Shown: piece by piece, positions 1-11,805 of the stretch
Layout: every line of letters begins with the position of its first letter
Numbering within the stretch: position 1 is the first letter of the stretch
From: Nicotiana tabacum
Lineage: Eukaryota > Streptophyta > Magnoliopsida > Solanales > Solanaceae
Length of the DNA stretch: 64,000 nucleotides
Direction: 5' to 3'
NCBI RefSeq assembly: GCF_000715075.1
Contig: NC_134087.1
Location: 107,361,161 to 107,425,160, forward strand
Made by a program: the position numbers and the translations under genes
Notes under the pieces: model-generated
The model's input: the letters and a program-made list of their open reading frames with translations, nothing else
The model's database searches: none
What the model was told of the DNA's origin: nothing

Positions 1-978
1 CCCATTAACTTGGTTCACCACGAGGAGGGAGTCACACTTAACATCGATTACCTCCAAGCCCAAGCTCTTGGATAGTTTGAGACCTGCAATCATGGCCTCA
101 TATTCGGCCTCATTGTTAGTTAATTTTATAGTGCTAATAGATTGTCTAACTACATTGCCTGCTGGTGGCTTTAATACAATGCCATGTCCGGGCCATTTTA
201 CATTCAAGGTGATATCCGTAAAGAGGGTCCAGATCCTCGAAGAAGTCCTAGAGTTCAACAATAATTCTCTTTCGACCTTGGGTATTAGGGTCGGCATAAA
301 ATCAGCCACAAAGTCTGAAAAATTTGAGATTTAATGGCAGTCCGGGGCTGATATTCAATCTCGTACTCACTGATTTCCACGGCCTATTTGGGCAGCCGTC
401 TTGAGAGCTCGGGCTTATGCATAACACTCCTCAATGGGTAAGTAGCCACAACACATATAGGGTGACATTGGAAGTATGGTTTTAGCTTCCTAGAGGCGCT
501 TAGCAAAGCGAGCACCAACTTTTCTAGGTGAGGGTACCTAGTTTCGGCCTCGCCAAGTGTCCTACTAACATAGTAGATTGGGAATTGCCTACCTTTGTCT
601 TCTCAAATCAGGACTCCACTTACCGCTATCTCTGATACTGCCAAGTACAAGTATAGTTGTACGTCTGTCTTCGACGTGTGTGAAGCAATGATGGGCTTGA
701 TAGATACCGCTTTAGTTCCTCCATGGCCCGTTTGCATTACGAGATCCATGAGAAGTTATGCTTCTTCTTCAATAGTAAGAAAAATTGGTGACTCTTATAG
801 GAGGACCTCGATATGAATTGCCCCAGGGCGGCTATGCGTCTGGTTAATCATTGCACGACCTTTACCTTATCCCCAACCATGATATATTTGATGGCTTTAA
901 TCTTGTCAAGATTGATCTCGATTCCCCTATTGGACACCATAAATCTGAGGAATTTACTTGATCCAACTCCAAATAAGC
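1..978 (-). pseudogene. Ty3/Gypsy (Tat clade) pol fragment: RT C-terminal part and RNase H
   Basis: Read on the minus strand, the segment begins with the post-catalytic RT region (FGVGSSKFLRFMVSNRGIEI near 960-890) and runs through the connection domain (YYVSRTLGEAETRYPHLEK near 570-510) into RNase H (TNNEAEYEAMIAGL near 120-80, ending CDSLLVVNQVNG at the window edge). RNase H removes the RNA strand of the RNA:DNA hybrid in reverse transcription. The same RNase H family recurs on the plus strand at 35.4 kb, where LTNNKAEYEAMIA is readable. The usual FTDGASN around the first catalytic Asp reads FTDITLN here, and stops and frameshifts break the frame, so it cannot be functional. The palm of RT, integrase and gag are absent. 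At about 978 the match stops abruptly and sequence of the opposite orientation begins. Confidence 0.85.
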
Positions 979-2039
979 ATGCATTGCACTCTTTTTCCCT
1001 TGATTCGGTTTTGTCCCAAATGGGTTTTTCGGCAAGGTTTTTAATAAGACAACAATAAATCGTGCTAACTTAGAATTGTGACAGGTTAAGAACCAGTATC
1101 GGATATCATGACAACAGTATTCGAGGCCTCTCTACGATCTGCCCTGAACACTAGGGGCATTACCCTCGGATAACGACTTTAGCAAGGAAAGAAACTTTGT
1201 GATTGAATAGTCTCGGCTTAATCGATATGACTTACTGTAAGGGCAAAACAGTCAAATGAATCATGCCCACATAGACTGCTCGAGCCCTGACACAAAGCTT
1301 GTACACATGTGTAACTATTACGCACAAAAATAAAAAGAAGTCTCTACCTTGCAGATAAATATCTTGCCCCTTAAATAAAATTTCTGTTTTATTTAGGAAT
1401 TTCCTACATCCGATCCTGTAAAGGTATCAAGCCCAAGGGCTGCCTTAATCCAACTTGAAATAATCACTCCCACTCGGGGACTTCCGGCCCGGACGCAAGA
1501 CCTATTAGGCAGCGCCCGAACCTTAAAGACTATGGCCATCCCCATTCGGGAACTGTTATCTTAGGCAAGCCTAGATAACTCGGGGTAACAAGCCCACTAG
1601 GCAACACCTGAACTAAAAAGACTACGACCATAATAAAATTGCTCAGAGACGTTCGAGACCCGTAGCAAAAAACAAGGCCTTAAAAATTTCTTAACCGGTT
1701 CTAAAGACTACCCTCGACAAACTATAATCTAAAAAATTATAAGTACTTTGGGGAAACGTTTTCGGTCATACCAAACCCCCACGATGCCTTAAACAATGTC
1801 AAAGGCAAGGCCTGTTCGGACCTCCGAACATGACTTAACTATTTCATACTAAGGCATTTCGATCTTTGCAAATATAAATAATAAAGCAAAGGAAAACAAA
1901 ACTCAGATATTGTCGAAGGGAAAAAAAAGCCTTGTATTATATATACATATAGTCTTTACAAAGTCCAAATAACCTAGACAAAAAGTATAAAAGTACACAA
2001 GTACAAAAATACAAAAAACAAAGAAAAATGTACAAGGCA
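978..2039 (+). other. 3' internal spacer of a plus-strand Tat-type Gypsy element
   Basis: No coding sequence is visible. The first about 90 bases match the region just after the integrase end of the Tat element at 37,560-37,650 (shared GCATTGCACTCTTTTTCC-like and GGCAAGGTTTTTAA-like stretches). This places the segment downstream of pol in a plus-strand element. It leads into the decayed antisense ORF at 2.0-3.5 kb, the same order as at 37.5-39.4 kb. I see no clear regulatory site in it. Confidence 0.6.
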
Positions 2040-3465
2040 CTTAAACGGCCTGGTCTTCACTGGAGCCTGCCTCGTCGCCAGCGTGTTCGGAGTCTCTTCC
2101 ACCCTTGGATTTGCTTGAAACCTTGGAGTCTTCTTCATTTTCGAGATAAGCCAACTTCTTGGCCTCGACTTTGAGCCCTTTAGCACTCTCAATTTTGGCT
2201 GACAAGTCAAAACCCTGAGCATGAATTTCCTTGAGGGCCTCCCTTCAGGATTGCCGCTTCGCGTGCTCGACAATATCTTTTGTTCGATCCTGGGCTGCCT
2301 TGGCATCAACCGTATATTGGGTCACAATCTCGTCGGCGTTAGCTTTAACCACCACGACCACCTACCTGGCCGTTTCAAGCTCCTTGGCCAGAGTTTCTCG
2401 ATCAGAGACGGCCGAACTTAGCTGAGACTAGTGCTCCTTAATCTTTTGTCCTGTACCTCGACCTTTTCCTTTACCGCTCGAAGCTGGACTTCAGCCGAAG
2501 TTAGTTGCGCTTGAGCAGTCTCCTTTTGAGGCTAGGCGGTCCATCCTACCTCTCATTCATCGATATCGACCTTGACCGCATCTATCTCAGTTCGAAGCTG
2601 TTCGATCCGATCGATCTTCTGTTGGACCTACGGATTCCAACCATTAGTCACAAAGTCTAGCTCATCGTCACTAATCTCAAATATTTTTACATGCTCAACC
2701 AGGCTAGCGTGCTCCTTCCGAGCCATCTCTAGCTCATCTTGGAGGCTCTTAGCTTCTTGTTTACGTAGCTTGCTGAGAAGTTTGTAAGTATTTCTCTTCT
2801 TAGTGAGCCCTCGGACCTCGGCCTCAAGCTGGTTCAGCTCGTCCCCATATCGAGAAAAGTCTCATGATGAAGCACCGAGACCTACAGACATAAAGAAAAG
2901 TGTTAGGATTATCTATAAATTAGTCCAAGTACAAATTAAAAGTCATCAAGAGGTATCTGAATTACCCGGTTTAGCGCCTGTTGTACTTCATTGAATAGGC
3001 AAGGTGCGTCCACCTCGTGCATCTTGGCTTGATCTTCCTCGATCACCAGACATCGAAGGTAGCTGGCTACCCTTATAGGGGCAGAGAGGACTCAGACATC
3101 CTTTAAAATAGAGATGACAGTCAATCGCTTCCGGGCAGGATCCACACTCGGAGCTGGGAACCGGTTGATTAGTTTCGGGCTTGAGGAAGGCCCGCTTGTC
3201 CCCAAAGATGGACTATTCTTCGGCACCTCTAAGTCGCCCAATCCGGTGATGTTCTCAGTGGTGGTAGAATCCATTCCATCAAAAAAGCCGCGGAAGGGGT
3301 CGCCTGCCCCATGGGCCCCTTTGTTGGGACATTCTTTCACCGTCTGAGCCTCGTTATACATGGACTCAGTGAACAACGGTGACTCAGTTATATCTATCAC
3401 ACCGTGAACTTCCTTTGGAGTATTCCTGTGTCGCGAAAGCCTGATGTCTCCCAAATGCACACCAT
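2040..3465 (-). pseudogene. Antisense accessory ORF (aORF) of a Tat Gypsy element, decayed
   Basis: Minus-strand reading gives the middle and C-terminal part of the antisense protein that some Tat-lineage elements carry between pol and the 3' LTR. Visible parts are an acidic/Ser-rich stretch (TGLGDLEVPKNSPSLGTSG near 3.2 kb), then PAPSVDPARKR, then a long heptad-like coiled coil (KLRKQEAKSLQDELEMARKE near 2.77-2.70 kb), and a C-terminus ending GDEAGSSEDQAV at about 2,043. Several in-frame stops occur in the coiled coil. The N-terminal domain present in the 39.4-41.9 kb copy is missing, cut off at about 3,465 where an LTR begins. The protein's function is unknown to me; the coiled coil suggests self-association. 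Confidence 0.7.
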
Positions 3466-4435
3466 AAATATAGGTTGTGAGGCTGTTTAAGCAATAATAA
3501 AAACCCAATGCAAGTCGGGGTCGAATCCACATGGAGTTAGATATGGGAATAGGTATATGTCTATACTAGGTGTATGATGTTCCCAAGATTACACTTCAAT
3601 ATATTTGGTTGTTTCTTTCTAGTTCTATTTATTATGCTAATGTTTGCAAATGAGAAGCTAGGAGACAATATTTTTGGTGTTGTTGTATTTCAAGTTGATG
3701 AAAGGTGTAGGGTCGTGACTTCCACCTAGGTGGTTACCTAATGGGTTGTAAACTCTAATGCAAGTTTGATTGGTCGGGGTTGTAATATAGCAATCACATG
3801 CAATTACCCACTCTATACCTCTCGGTAGTTTGAGTGATTTTGCCTAATTTGGCTTTCTCAAGTCCAAATGGGTATTGCGCAAAATAAGTGATAAATGCTC
3901 AAGTCGGGTCTTACTATCTCTAGATTCAACCTTTTAAATTGGGGCTATCAATTTCTTGAGTTCAGCCCAATTTCTTGTTAGCGAAGTTTTCCTAGACTTA
4001 GTCTCTCTTTCTCAAGTAGAGACCTGGTCAATTAGGCATAAATCAATGTTTGCCATCATTAATTTTTTAATTCAAGCAAGAACTAGGCTAAATATCACTA
4101 ACCCAATCATAAACAAGCCCTAAATAAAAAATCCATTAAGTACCCACACTAGGGTTGGGCCACAACCCTAGCTAGAAATTTAGCTACTCATGAAAAACAT
4201 AGAAATTAAGAAGAAACAAAGATAGAATTCATAATACTTGATTAAGAAAAGAAAATCAATTGTTTAAAAGTTAATCTATCACAATGTTACCCAATATAGT
4301 AAACAAAAAAAGCTTACGTGATCTCCTAAAACAAAACTCAACCTAAAAATGACAAAAAGTTCTATTTATACTAAGCTGAAAATATCTGACAAAATTACCC
4401 CTTGTGGAGGTTGTGCGGCCGCATAATTATGTGTG
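3466..4435 (-). mobile_element. Athila-like Gypsy LTR, minus strand, truncated
   Basis: AT-rich non-coding sequence with LTR-like organisation on the minus strand: a CG palindrome (TGCGGCCGCA) at about 4,415, a TATA box at 4,360-4,371, then about 900 bases of leader-like sequence ending in a GGTCGAATCC-type motif near 3,520. The same palindrome plus TATA order occurs at 43.0-43.1 kb beside Athila-like pol. Both ends are cut: the left against the aORF, the right against an Ogre-derived duplication. The exact LTR termini are not visible, so the edges are approximate. Confidence 0.5.
4360..4371 (-). promoter_or_regulatory. TATA box of the Athila-like LTR
   Basis: The minus strand reads GTATAAATAGAA. 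It lies about 45 bases downstream (in element sense) of the CG palindrome, the same arrangement as the TATA box at 43,027-43,036. Confidence 0.5.
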
Positions 4436-7400
4436 CAGGAGCCCCGCCTAAAGAACGGAATGGCGTTTTATTTTTCGAAGTTATTGTTGAAGTCTCGCCC
4501 GCCTGAAGAAAGGAATGACGATTTATTTTTCAAAGCACGTGATTTTTTCCCTATGTGAAAATTACTCCCAAAAATTCAAAATAAAATAATTTTCCTTTGT
4601 GTGCAATTTTGAGAATTTTCGTGGCATTTTTGGATAATTATTTGTATTTGTCCGTGCATGTTTATTTTTTAAAATAATAAAAAATACACAAATATGTCGC
4701 ATTTGCATTTAGGATTTAATTCTACAATTAGGAGCAATTAAGTTTGTTTTACAAGAACAAAAAATCATTAAAATAATGTACGTTGCATTTTTAGCATTTA
4801 ATGTCCAAATTGTGTGATTTTATCGTAATTGCTATTAAATTATGTGTTAATTATTATTAAGAGTTAATTTGCATTTTTATAAATTAATTTAGTTCTATAG
4901 GATAATTTAGGATTTTTAGAATTTAGTTTTAGTTTAAGAAAAAAAAAAAGAAGAAAAAAAAAGAAGCATTAGAAATAAGAAGAAAATCGGATTGGGCCAC
5001 CTTTTAATTTAAATCAACCAGGCCCAAACCAAATAACCCCCACCGGGTCAACCCGACCCGGTCCGCCCCATAAACAAACGAGATACCCCCCCCCCTTCCC
5101 ATTTTTTATTCTTCATTACCCAAAAATCCTAAAAAAACACCCGCCCCCCCTCTTCTTCTCCTTCCCCAAACAAATCCTCCTGCTCAAAACCACCCTCCCA
5201 TGGCTGCCCTCGCTGCTTCTGCTCCCCCTCACGCCATTCATGGCTGCCCCCTCACCACCATTTACTCCGTCGACCACCCTTTCTGCTTCACCTTCTTCGT
5301 CTTCAACTCCAGCCAAGCATCGAACTACAATGAATGACCCTTCTCCTCTTCTTCTCGAGCAACTGCCATCTCCATTCCCGTCGACGAACCACCAAACCAG
5401 CGACGCAACCAGTCGTCCCTACTCCTCCCCATTCCGCGATAGCTGCTGCTTCGTGCAGCTTCACCTTTTTTGTCTTCAAGTGCCTTCCCCCTCGTCGACC
5501 AGCAGCTCGCCTCAAACAACCCCACTGCCAAAACCAGTGTCATCATCGTCGTTCTTCGACGTCAACCTCCAGTCCAAAATGAGCTCCATCTTCAGCAACC
5601 ATGGCCGCTGCTTCATCTCCTTCATCATTTCCTCCAGTCGCCGGAAAAACCAGCAACGACCACTCCACATGAGCGACCACCATCGCTTCTGCTACGTCCA
5701 GCCATGAACTCGATCGTCACTACGTCAAAAACGAAAATGGGTTGAAAACAGTGATGTTTGTTCAGGCGCGTCGAGTTTCCGTTCGAACCCGGACTTCAAA
5801 CTAGTAGGTTTCCGTTCTCTTTTTTTTTAGTTTTCGTTCAGTAAATTCATCTTCCGCTCCTTTTCTTCTTTCTATGATTATGTTCGTGTTCCTATAGGTT
5901 GGTTTGAATTCGAACCCAGGTGAATAAAGGAAATATTTTGGACTATTACTCTGAATTTATGAAAGAAATACTACAGAAGAAAAGAAAAAATATTTTTGAA
6001 TCTTGAATTTTCTTTTGAATTTTTAAACAAATATTTTTGGATTTTGAGAGAGATTAAAAGGAAATATTTTTGTATTATTTTTTTTTTAAAAAATTGAGGT
6101 CTAAAAGAAAGACTTTCTAAATAAGCGGGTAATGAAAAATATTTTTGGATTTTTTGAATATGGTGGGCCGGAACCGAAGAGGTTTGCCTACGTATCTCAC
6201 ATCCGGTGAGAATCAGACCCGCGTAGTTCGCCCAACATAAACTAAACTTGTAAACAAGACTCCTTTCTTTTGTTATTCAAATAAATCAAACTAAAAAAGA
6301 CAATTTTTTTCATTTTTCAAAATTTCGGCAACGTTTTGACACTACTTGGACATTGGTTTTATTTTTCTAAAAACAAGTAGTTATCTCCCTACACTGCTAT
6401 TTTTCTTTTTCTTTTTTTTTCACAATTTTTCAAAAATTCCCGATTTCAGAAACCGGTCAGCATGCAGATCTGAAGCAAATAAATGTGCAGAACAAACAGG
6501 ATGCAGCAGGATGGTCTTTTTCATTTCAGGTTGCTTGTCCTAGACGGACCCAACCCCTGTGTTGAGTCCCCTAAGTCAAATGCAACATGATGCAAATAAA
6601 CGTTCCTACTAGGGATCCGACATGAAGTCAAGTTATTCTAGGTTCAACCTTGGTATATGTTCTAGACAGTGTACTCGAGCGGACAACTCGAGTTGAGGAA
6701 GGAGCTCCTTTCCGGGAACCAAAAGGCCATCCGACTTAGAAACTTTCCGAGCCTCTTTTAATTCAGGGTATGACACTAACAAAATAGAGAGTCTCAACTT
6801 TGTTGAGATTTGGATTTGGGTCACATAAATGTGCACCCGGGTTTAAGGAGGTAAATTATTAAAGTACGCGCCTAAAGAGACTAAAGCGCGGTTGTTTTTT
6901 GGGAAAAGGCCGCGAAGTTCGCTAAGCGGCCAATCCCGAGTTCTAAGTAATTAATACGTACATTTGTGAGGGCCCCGCAATCTATGCGTTTTGCTAGGCG
7001 AGGCTCATCTCGCTTATTTTAAAAGGATAATCCTAAAGTGACTACATTTTTTCTATTTAAGTTCGTCTCTAAAAAAGAGAAAAATTCTAATTAGTTACAT
7101 GCTTGAAAAGGCCGCTACTTATTTATCGGATTAAGACAAATGTAAACTGAAAATTGCAATCGAGACAAAGAGAGATTGTTTCCTGCCTTATTCTATAATT
7201 GAATATTACTAAAATTGAAATTATAAATAGAATACGGAATTTACAAATAATATTACCAAAATAAACTGATTATCCTCTAACTAATTTAGACCCACATTGT
7301 TAGATGAATTGAACCGTTGGAATTAATTGTTTACAACTATTTGAAACTGGAATTAACCTTAATCACTAATGCTTATTCGAAAGTTTGTTAAACTTAATCG

Positions 7401-7443
7401 TTAACTCGTCTTGTTTGAACTCAACTCATGCCTATTGGATTAG
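4436..7443. repeat. 3.0-kb rearranged Ogre LTR fragment, copy 1 of a direct duplication
   Basis: Nearly identical to 12,811-15,817, at an almost constant offset of 8,374-8,375 bases, with only scattered point changes and homopolymer length differences. Internally it is chimeric. It starts with two Ogre 3'UTR repeat units fused to the LTR start (about 4,436-4,530). It then has about 1.4 kb of LTR U3 in direct orientation (matching 17,826-19,222), about 870 bases containing an inverted 3'UTR hairpin, and finally about 650 bases of LTR in inverted orientation. It shares the internal breakpoints (near 5,920 and 6,800) with copy 2, so the rearrangement came before the duplication. A 155-codon Ser/Pro-rich frame at 5,240-5,707 looks fortuitous. 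Confidence 0.85.
6188..6226 (-). other. 3'UTR two-stem hairpin, copy D
   Basis: Sense (minus) strand: outer stem CTACG/CGTAG, 5' bulge ending CTGAT, inner stem TCTCAC/GTGAGA with a 5-base loop, 3' bulge TA. It is the same architecture as at 17,641, 51,854 and 55,290, but the stem sequences differ and stay complementary. Confidence 0.6.
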
Positions 7444-9175
7444 ATTGAGATTCTATCTTGTTTTGAGCATACTATCAAACACTAAAGGTGCAATAATTAT
7501 CAAAATAAGTATTACCCATAAATCATAGTGTATATCCATAAAATCATCCAATTACATCCATGAATTGATCATCAAATCAAGGATTTACCATTTCTCGACT
7601 TTGGGACTCAAAACCCTAATTTCTACAATCCAAACACGGATAAAAATGATAACCAACGAAAATAATCATGGTAAAACATAAAACTAAAGGTCCAATATTT
7701 ACCCCCTTATTGAGACGAGAATGACACCGCAAAAATCACCTCAAACGGAGCTCTAGAACTCAAGATATGCTCAAAATACTAAAATGCTCGGTTTCCCCAT
7801 TTAAAACACTGCCCAGGTAATTTTTGTTCTTCGCCTTTGGGATACGATTGCATTCGCGAAGAGAAATTTTTTGTTTTGACCCGTCAACCCAAATTTCCTT
7901 CTTTGCATTTGCGGGACCTCCCTTGCGTTTGCGAAGAACAAAGTTCGCACCAGAAACCAATAATCTTTTCCGACATAGAAATGAACATAACTCACTCAAA
8001 CGACCTCGGAATTCGATGATTCTTATGGCTATGATTCTATAATTACGATACGGATCTAATGGTTCAATATAATCACAAATCAAAAGTTGTTTTCTCAATA
8101 CGTTACCCTTTATGCCCAAAGAAATGATGCAAAAACATCAAATAAGAGAGTGACACAACCCAAACACACCCGAGGCTCTCGGAACCCCGTCCAATCGTAC
8201 AAACCAGTCGCAAAATATAACACAAACCTACTAAAGGCTTCAAATCACATCAAAATATCAAAATCATGAATCGCACACCAATTCAAGCCTAATGAAATAA
8301 TAAACTTTTAAACTTCTAAAACTCATGTCGAGCCATACCAAATCAACACGGAATGACCTTAAATTTTGCATGCAAGTCCCAAATGACACAACGAACCTAT
8401 ACCAACTCTCAAAAACACAATACGCATTCGATATCAATAAAGTTAACTCTCGGTCAAACCTATCAACCTTCAAAATCTTCAATCTTCCAACTTTCGCCAA
8501 AATTCACCTGATCTGAACGTATAATGTCTTGAACTTTGACTGATACCCTCTAGAAAGAAAAAATAAATGAATGTTGTTGTTTCTCTTATCAGAATTTCAG
8601 CATAATAACACAGGAACATGGTCAAATCCATTATATTATACTCAACCAGTATATTAAACCCATCCAGTATAAAAATGTTTCAAGAAGGCTAGCACATTAT
8701 TATGGATTGTAAGTTATTAGAAATATATAAAACTCCAACAATACTGGAAAAAAAATAGTAAAAGTTCAAATCCAGTACATTATACTCATGCAGTATAAAA
8801 ACATTTTAAAAAGGCTAGCACATTATTCTGGATTGCAAGTTATTAGAAATAATAAAACTGCAGCAAAAAATATCGGAGTAGAATGGAAAAACATGGTCAA
8901 ATCCAGTATATTATACTTATTTAGTAGAAAAAACTGGACAACAAGGCTTCGAAGACCAGACTTCCAACATAATATATAACAACCAAATTTTGAAATGCAA
9001 GTTATCAGAACCAAATCCAGTGTACTATCATTACATATAAGTAAAAACAAGACTAATTAAAACCAAATAAATAACAACTTACATTCACAATATCACTAAC
9101 ATCAATTTTCGATGAATGTTCAAGAAGATATGACTGGTTCACATTGAAAATCTTGAATTTCTATTAAATAAACTA
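7444..9175 (-). mobile_element. Degenerate Gypsy (chromovirus-like) LTR remnants, minus strand
   Basis: No real ORF. On the minus strand the segment at 7.4-8.5 kb has the texture of a Solanaceae chromovirus LTR: short CG-containing repeats such as TTCGCGAATGCAA near 7,850, and long T/G-rich leader-like prose. The first about 50 bases (7,444-7,493) are repeated in inverted orientation at about 12,690-12,740. From 8.6 kb the sequence changes to diverged tandem repeats. Family assignment is by general resemblance and is weak. Confidence 0.35.
8615..9045. repeat. Four diverged tandem units of about 115-145 bp
   Basis: The motif TCAAATCCA followed by AGTATATTATACT-like sequence recurs at about 8,622, 8,766, 8,897 and (as CCAAATCCA) 9,011. 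A shared AGGCTAGCACATTATT...GCAAGTTATTAGAA section lies between units. Spacing shrinks from 144 to 114 bases through indels. The origin is unknown. Confidence 0.6.
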
Positions 9176-10105
9176 TGTAATGACCCAACCGGTCATTTAT
9201 AGATCTAGCGCATAATTCGACAGTTTGAGGCCTTGAGTAGCTTCAGTTCATATTTTATGACTTGTACGCGTAGTTGGAATTGAATTTTGGGAAGTTCGGA
9301 GTTGAATCAGATAGAAAATTCTCAATTCGGAAGCTTTAAGTTGGAAGAGTTGATCAAGGCTTTACTTTTGAGTAAACAACCTCAGAATCACGATTTGAAG
9401 GTTCCAATAGGTTTGTATGATGATTTCGGACTTGGGCGTATATTCGAGTTGAGTATCGGGTGGCCTAGGAGTATTTCAGCGCTTATTTCAGACTTGGTGT
9501 TATTGATGTCTCTTCAGGGTTTTGAGCCTTGGAATAGGTCTGTATCGCGATTTGTGACATACATATGAAGTTTGGCGTCATTCCATAATGTTTAAGTATG
9601 ATTTAGACACGTTTGTCGAAGTTTGAATGTTTGAAAGTTGAAAGAAAGATTTTGATCGTCGATTTATGATTTTGATGTTATTCATGGCGTTTCTAGCCTT
9701 TGGATAAGTTTGGATAGGGTATTGGGACTTGTTAGTATGATTGGACGGGGTTCCGGGGGGAGGGGGCCTCGGGTGTGATTCGGGGTGGTTTCATACCAGT
9801 TTGGGTCTTTTGATGTTGCTGATTGTTAGTTCTGGTGTCGTGCATCGCAATTGTGAGTGGAGTTACGCAATCACGAAGAAGGATTTTTGGACTGCTAGAA
9901 AATGTTCATCGTGAACGCGACGAAGAGGTCGTGAATACGGAGAAGGAGTTGGGTTACCCTTTGCGAATGCGACGGGGAGTCGCGAACGCGTAGAACAATG
10001 GGGAGTAGGGGGACCTCGAGCCGTTAAGCCTTCGCGACACACATAACACAAAGGTGAAGTAGTTGGATCTGAAGGCTTCGCGAACGCGACCCGCTAGTCG
10101 CGAAC
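9176..10105 (+). mobile_element. Gypsy LTR 5' portion (start TGTAATGACCC), truncated by another LTR
   Basis: Starts TGTAATGACCC and shows a typical T/G-rich U3. A dense cluster of CG-rich short palindromes follows (CGCGAACGCG, TTGCGAATGCGAC) between 9,840 and 10,105. The sequence breaks off mid-cluster where a second LTR start, TGTCACGACCC, begins at 10,106, which fits a nested insertion. There is no coding potential. The family is probably a chromovirus, by resemblance only. Confidence 0.5.
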
Positions 10106-11805
10106 TGTCACGACCCAATTTTCCCTCTGTAGGATGTTGTGACGGCACCTATTCTCTAAGACTAGGTAAGCCTAATAATTATGCTAAAGAACTAAAATAT
10201 CGACTAAAATCTCAACATCGACATATATATATATAACTGAAAACTACCGCTCGACATGTACAAGTAAATTTGCAACTCAGAGTAAGAACAACTCCCAAAA
10301 CTCGGTAGTTATAAGTCACAAGCTCTAAAGGAAGTACTAAATATCTCTATACATCAAAGTCTAAAGAGAATAAGGAAAACAACATAATAAGGATAGAGGG
10401 CTCCGAGGTCTGCGGACGCTAGCAAATATACCTTGAAGTCTCCAAGCAGCAGCACACGCTCTACCATCGAGGCTGATAAGATGTATCCTAGGTCTACACA
10501 AAAAAACATATGCACAAGCATAGTATGGGTACACCACAATGGTACGCAGTAAGTGCCAAGCCTAACCTTGGTAGAGTAGTGACGAGGTCAGGTTAGGGCC
10601 CTACTGAAATATAAGAAATAAGGCAGAAGGCAAAATAATAAAATTAATGACAGGTTAATGAAACAATAAAAGTGTATGGGAAAAACAACAACACAGGAAA
10701 ACAAGAAGACAATTACAACACGTAAGGAAACGAACATCATACAAGTCAAGGAACAACAACAATAAAAAACAACACAGCAAATAGAGGAAAACAATAACCA
10801 CACAGCAGAAACCTCGTGCCACAATAGCAATCCACACAGAAGAAACCTCGTGCCAAATAACAATCCACATGGAAGAAACCTCGTGCCAATAACACTCCGC
10901 ACGGAAGAAACCTCGTGCCAATCACACCTCGCACGGAAGAAATCTTGTTCCAATCACACTTTGCATGGAAGAGACCTCGAGCCAATAATACTCCACACGA
11001 AAGAAACCCCGTGCCAATAACACTCGCATGGAAGAAACCTCGTGCCAATAACACTCCATGTGGAAGAAACCTCGTGCCAATAACACTCTGCACGGAAAAA
11101 ACCTCGTGTCAATAACACTCTGCACGGAAGAAACCTCGTGCCAATAACACTTCGCACGGAAGAAACCTCGTGCCAATAACACTCCGCACAAAACAAAGCT
11201 CGTGCCAATAACACTCCTTACAGAAGAAACCTCGTTCCACAACCAAACAGTCATCTCAACAAGAATCACGAAAATCAACACGTAGTAAATGAACAATAAT
11301 AATGCAAGCAAGGAATCCTACAGTTAAAGAACGAATACGGAATCAAGGAAATAGGTAATTCAACTAAGCATGTTGTACAAGTTGCAACTAAGAGACAAGA
11401 CACATAGACATGTGAAATTTGGCTAAACATGATGACTACACGTGCTAGAATAACTCAATTAAGGCATAAAAAGGAAACTACTTAGCAATGGTCGGAATTT
11501 CAACATTTATCCCATGTACGCACTCGTCACCTCGCGTACACGGAACTCATATATCACAAAATGTCACAACAGCACCAAATCCTATAGGGACTTTCCCCAA
11601 ACAAGGTTAGACAAGTCACTTACCTCGCTAAATCAATCAATAAAAATACCTTTCCTTTGACTTTCCAACTCTGAATGGTCCAAATCTAGCCAAAATTAAT
11701 TACATACTATAAATATAACCATAAGAATTTAATCTAATAATAAAATTATGACATTAAAAAAGAATTAGAAAATCGCCCCAAAAGGTCGACTCGTGCCCAC
11801 GTCTC
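10106..11805 (+). mobile_element. Gypsy-type LTR (start TGTCACGACCC) with internal tandem array
   Basis: Begins TGTCACGACCC at 10,106. It holds non-coding sequence typical of Solanaceae LTRs (GGTACGCAGTAAGTGCCAAG near 10,540), a 32-bp tandem array at 10.8-11.24 kb, and a CACTCGTCACCTCGCGTAC stretch near 11,520. It ends where the next candidate LTR start appears. Long minus-strand frames across 10.6-11.3 kb come from the tandem repeat and are not genes. Confidence 0.45.
10797..11240. repeat. 32-bp tandem repeat array, about 14 copies
   Basis: Unit core CACGGAAGAAACCTCGTGCC followed by AATAACACTCCG. Successive GTGCCA ends at 10,888, 10,920, 10,952 and 10,984 show an exact 32-base period; outer copies are more diverged. 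Because 32 is not a multiple of three, the repeat reads through all frames and makes artefactual repetitive peptides on the minus strand. There are no unique spacers, so it is a minisatellite and not a CRISPR array. Confidence 0.85.

Noticed and set aside
5240..5707. 155-codon Ser/Pro-rich frame conserved in three copies (also 13,615 and 18,535)
   Set aside because: It lies in LTR U3. Between the 18.5-kb copy and the others most changes alter the amino acid, and the composition is simple CT-rich repeats; conservation reflects recent duplication, not selection on a protein.
10797..11240. CRISPR-like array
   Set aside because: Units are directly contiguous with no unique spacers, and the context is a plant LTR.
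10588..11311. Minus-strand repetitive frames (WHEVSS/GTRFLPC patterns) as a repeat protein
   Set aside because: They arise from a 32-bp tandem repeat whose period is not a multiple of three, so all frames give similar peptides; there is no stable unit or start.
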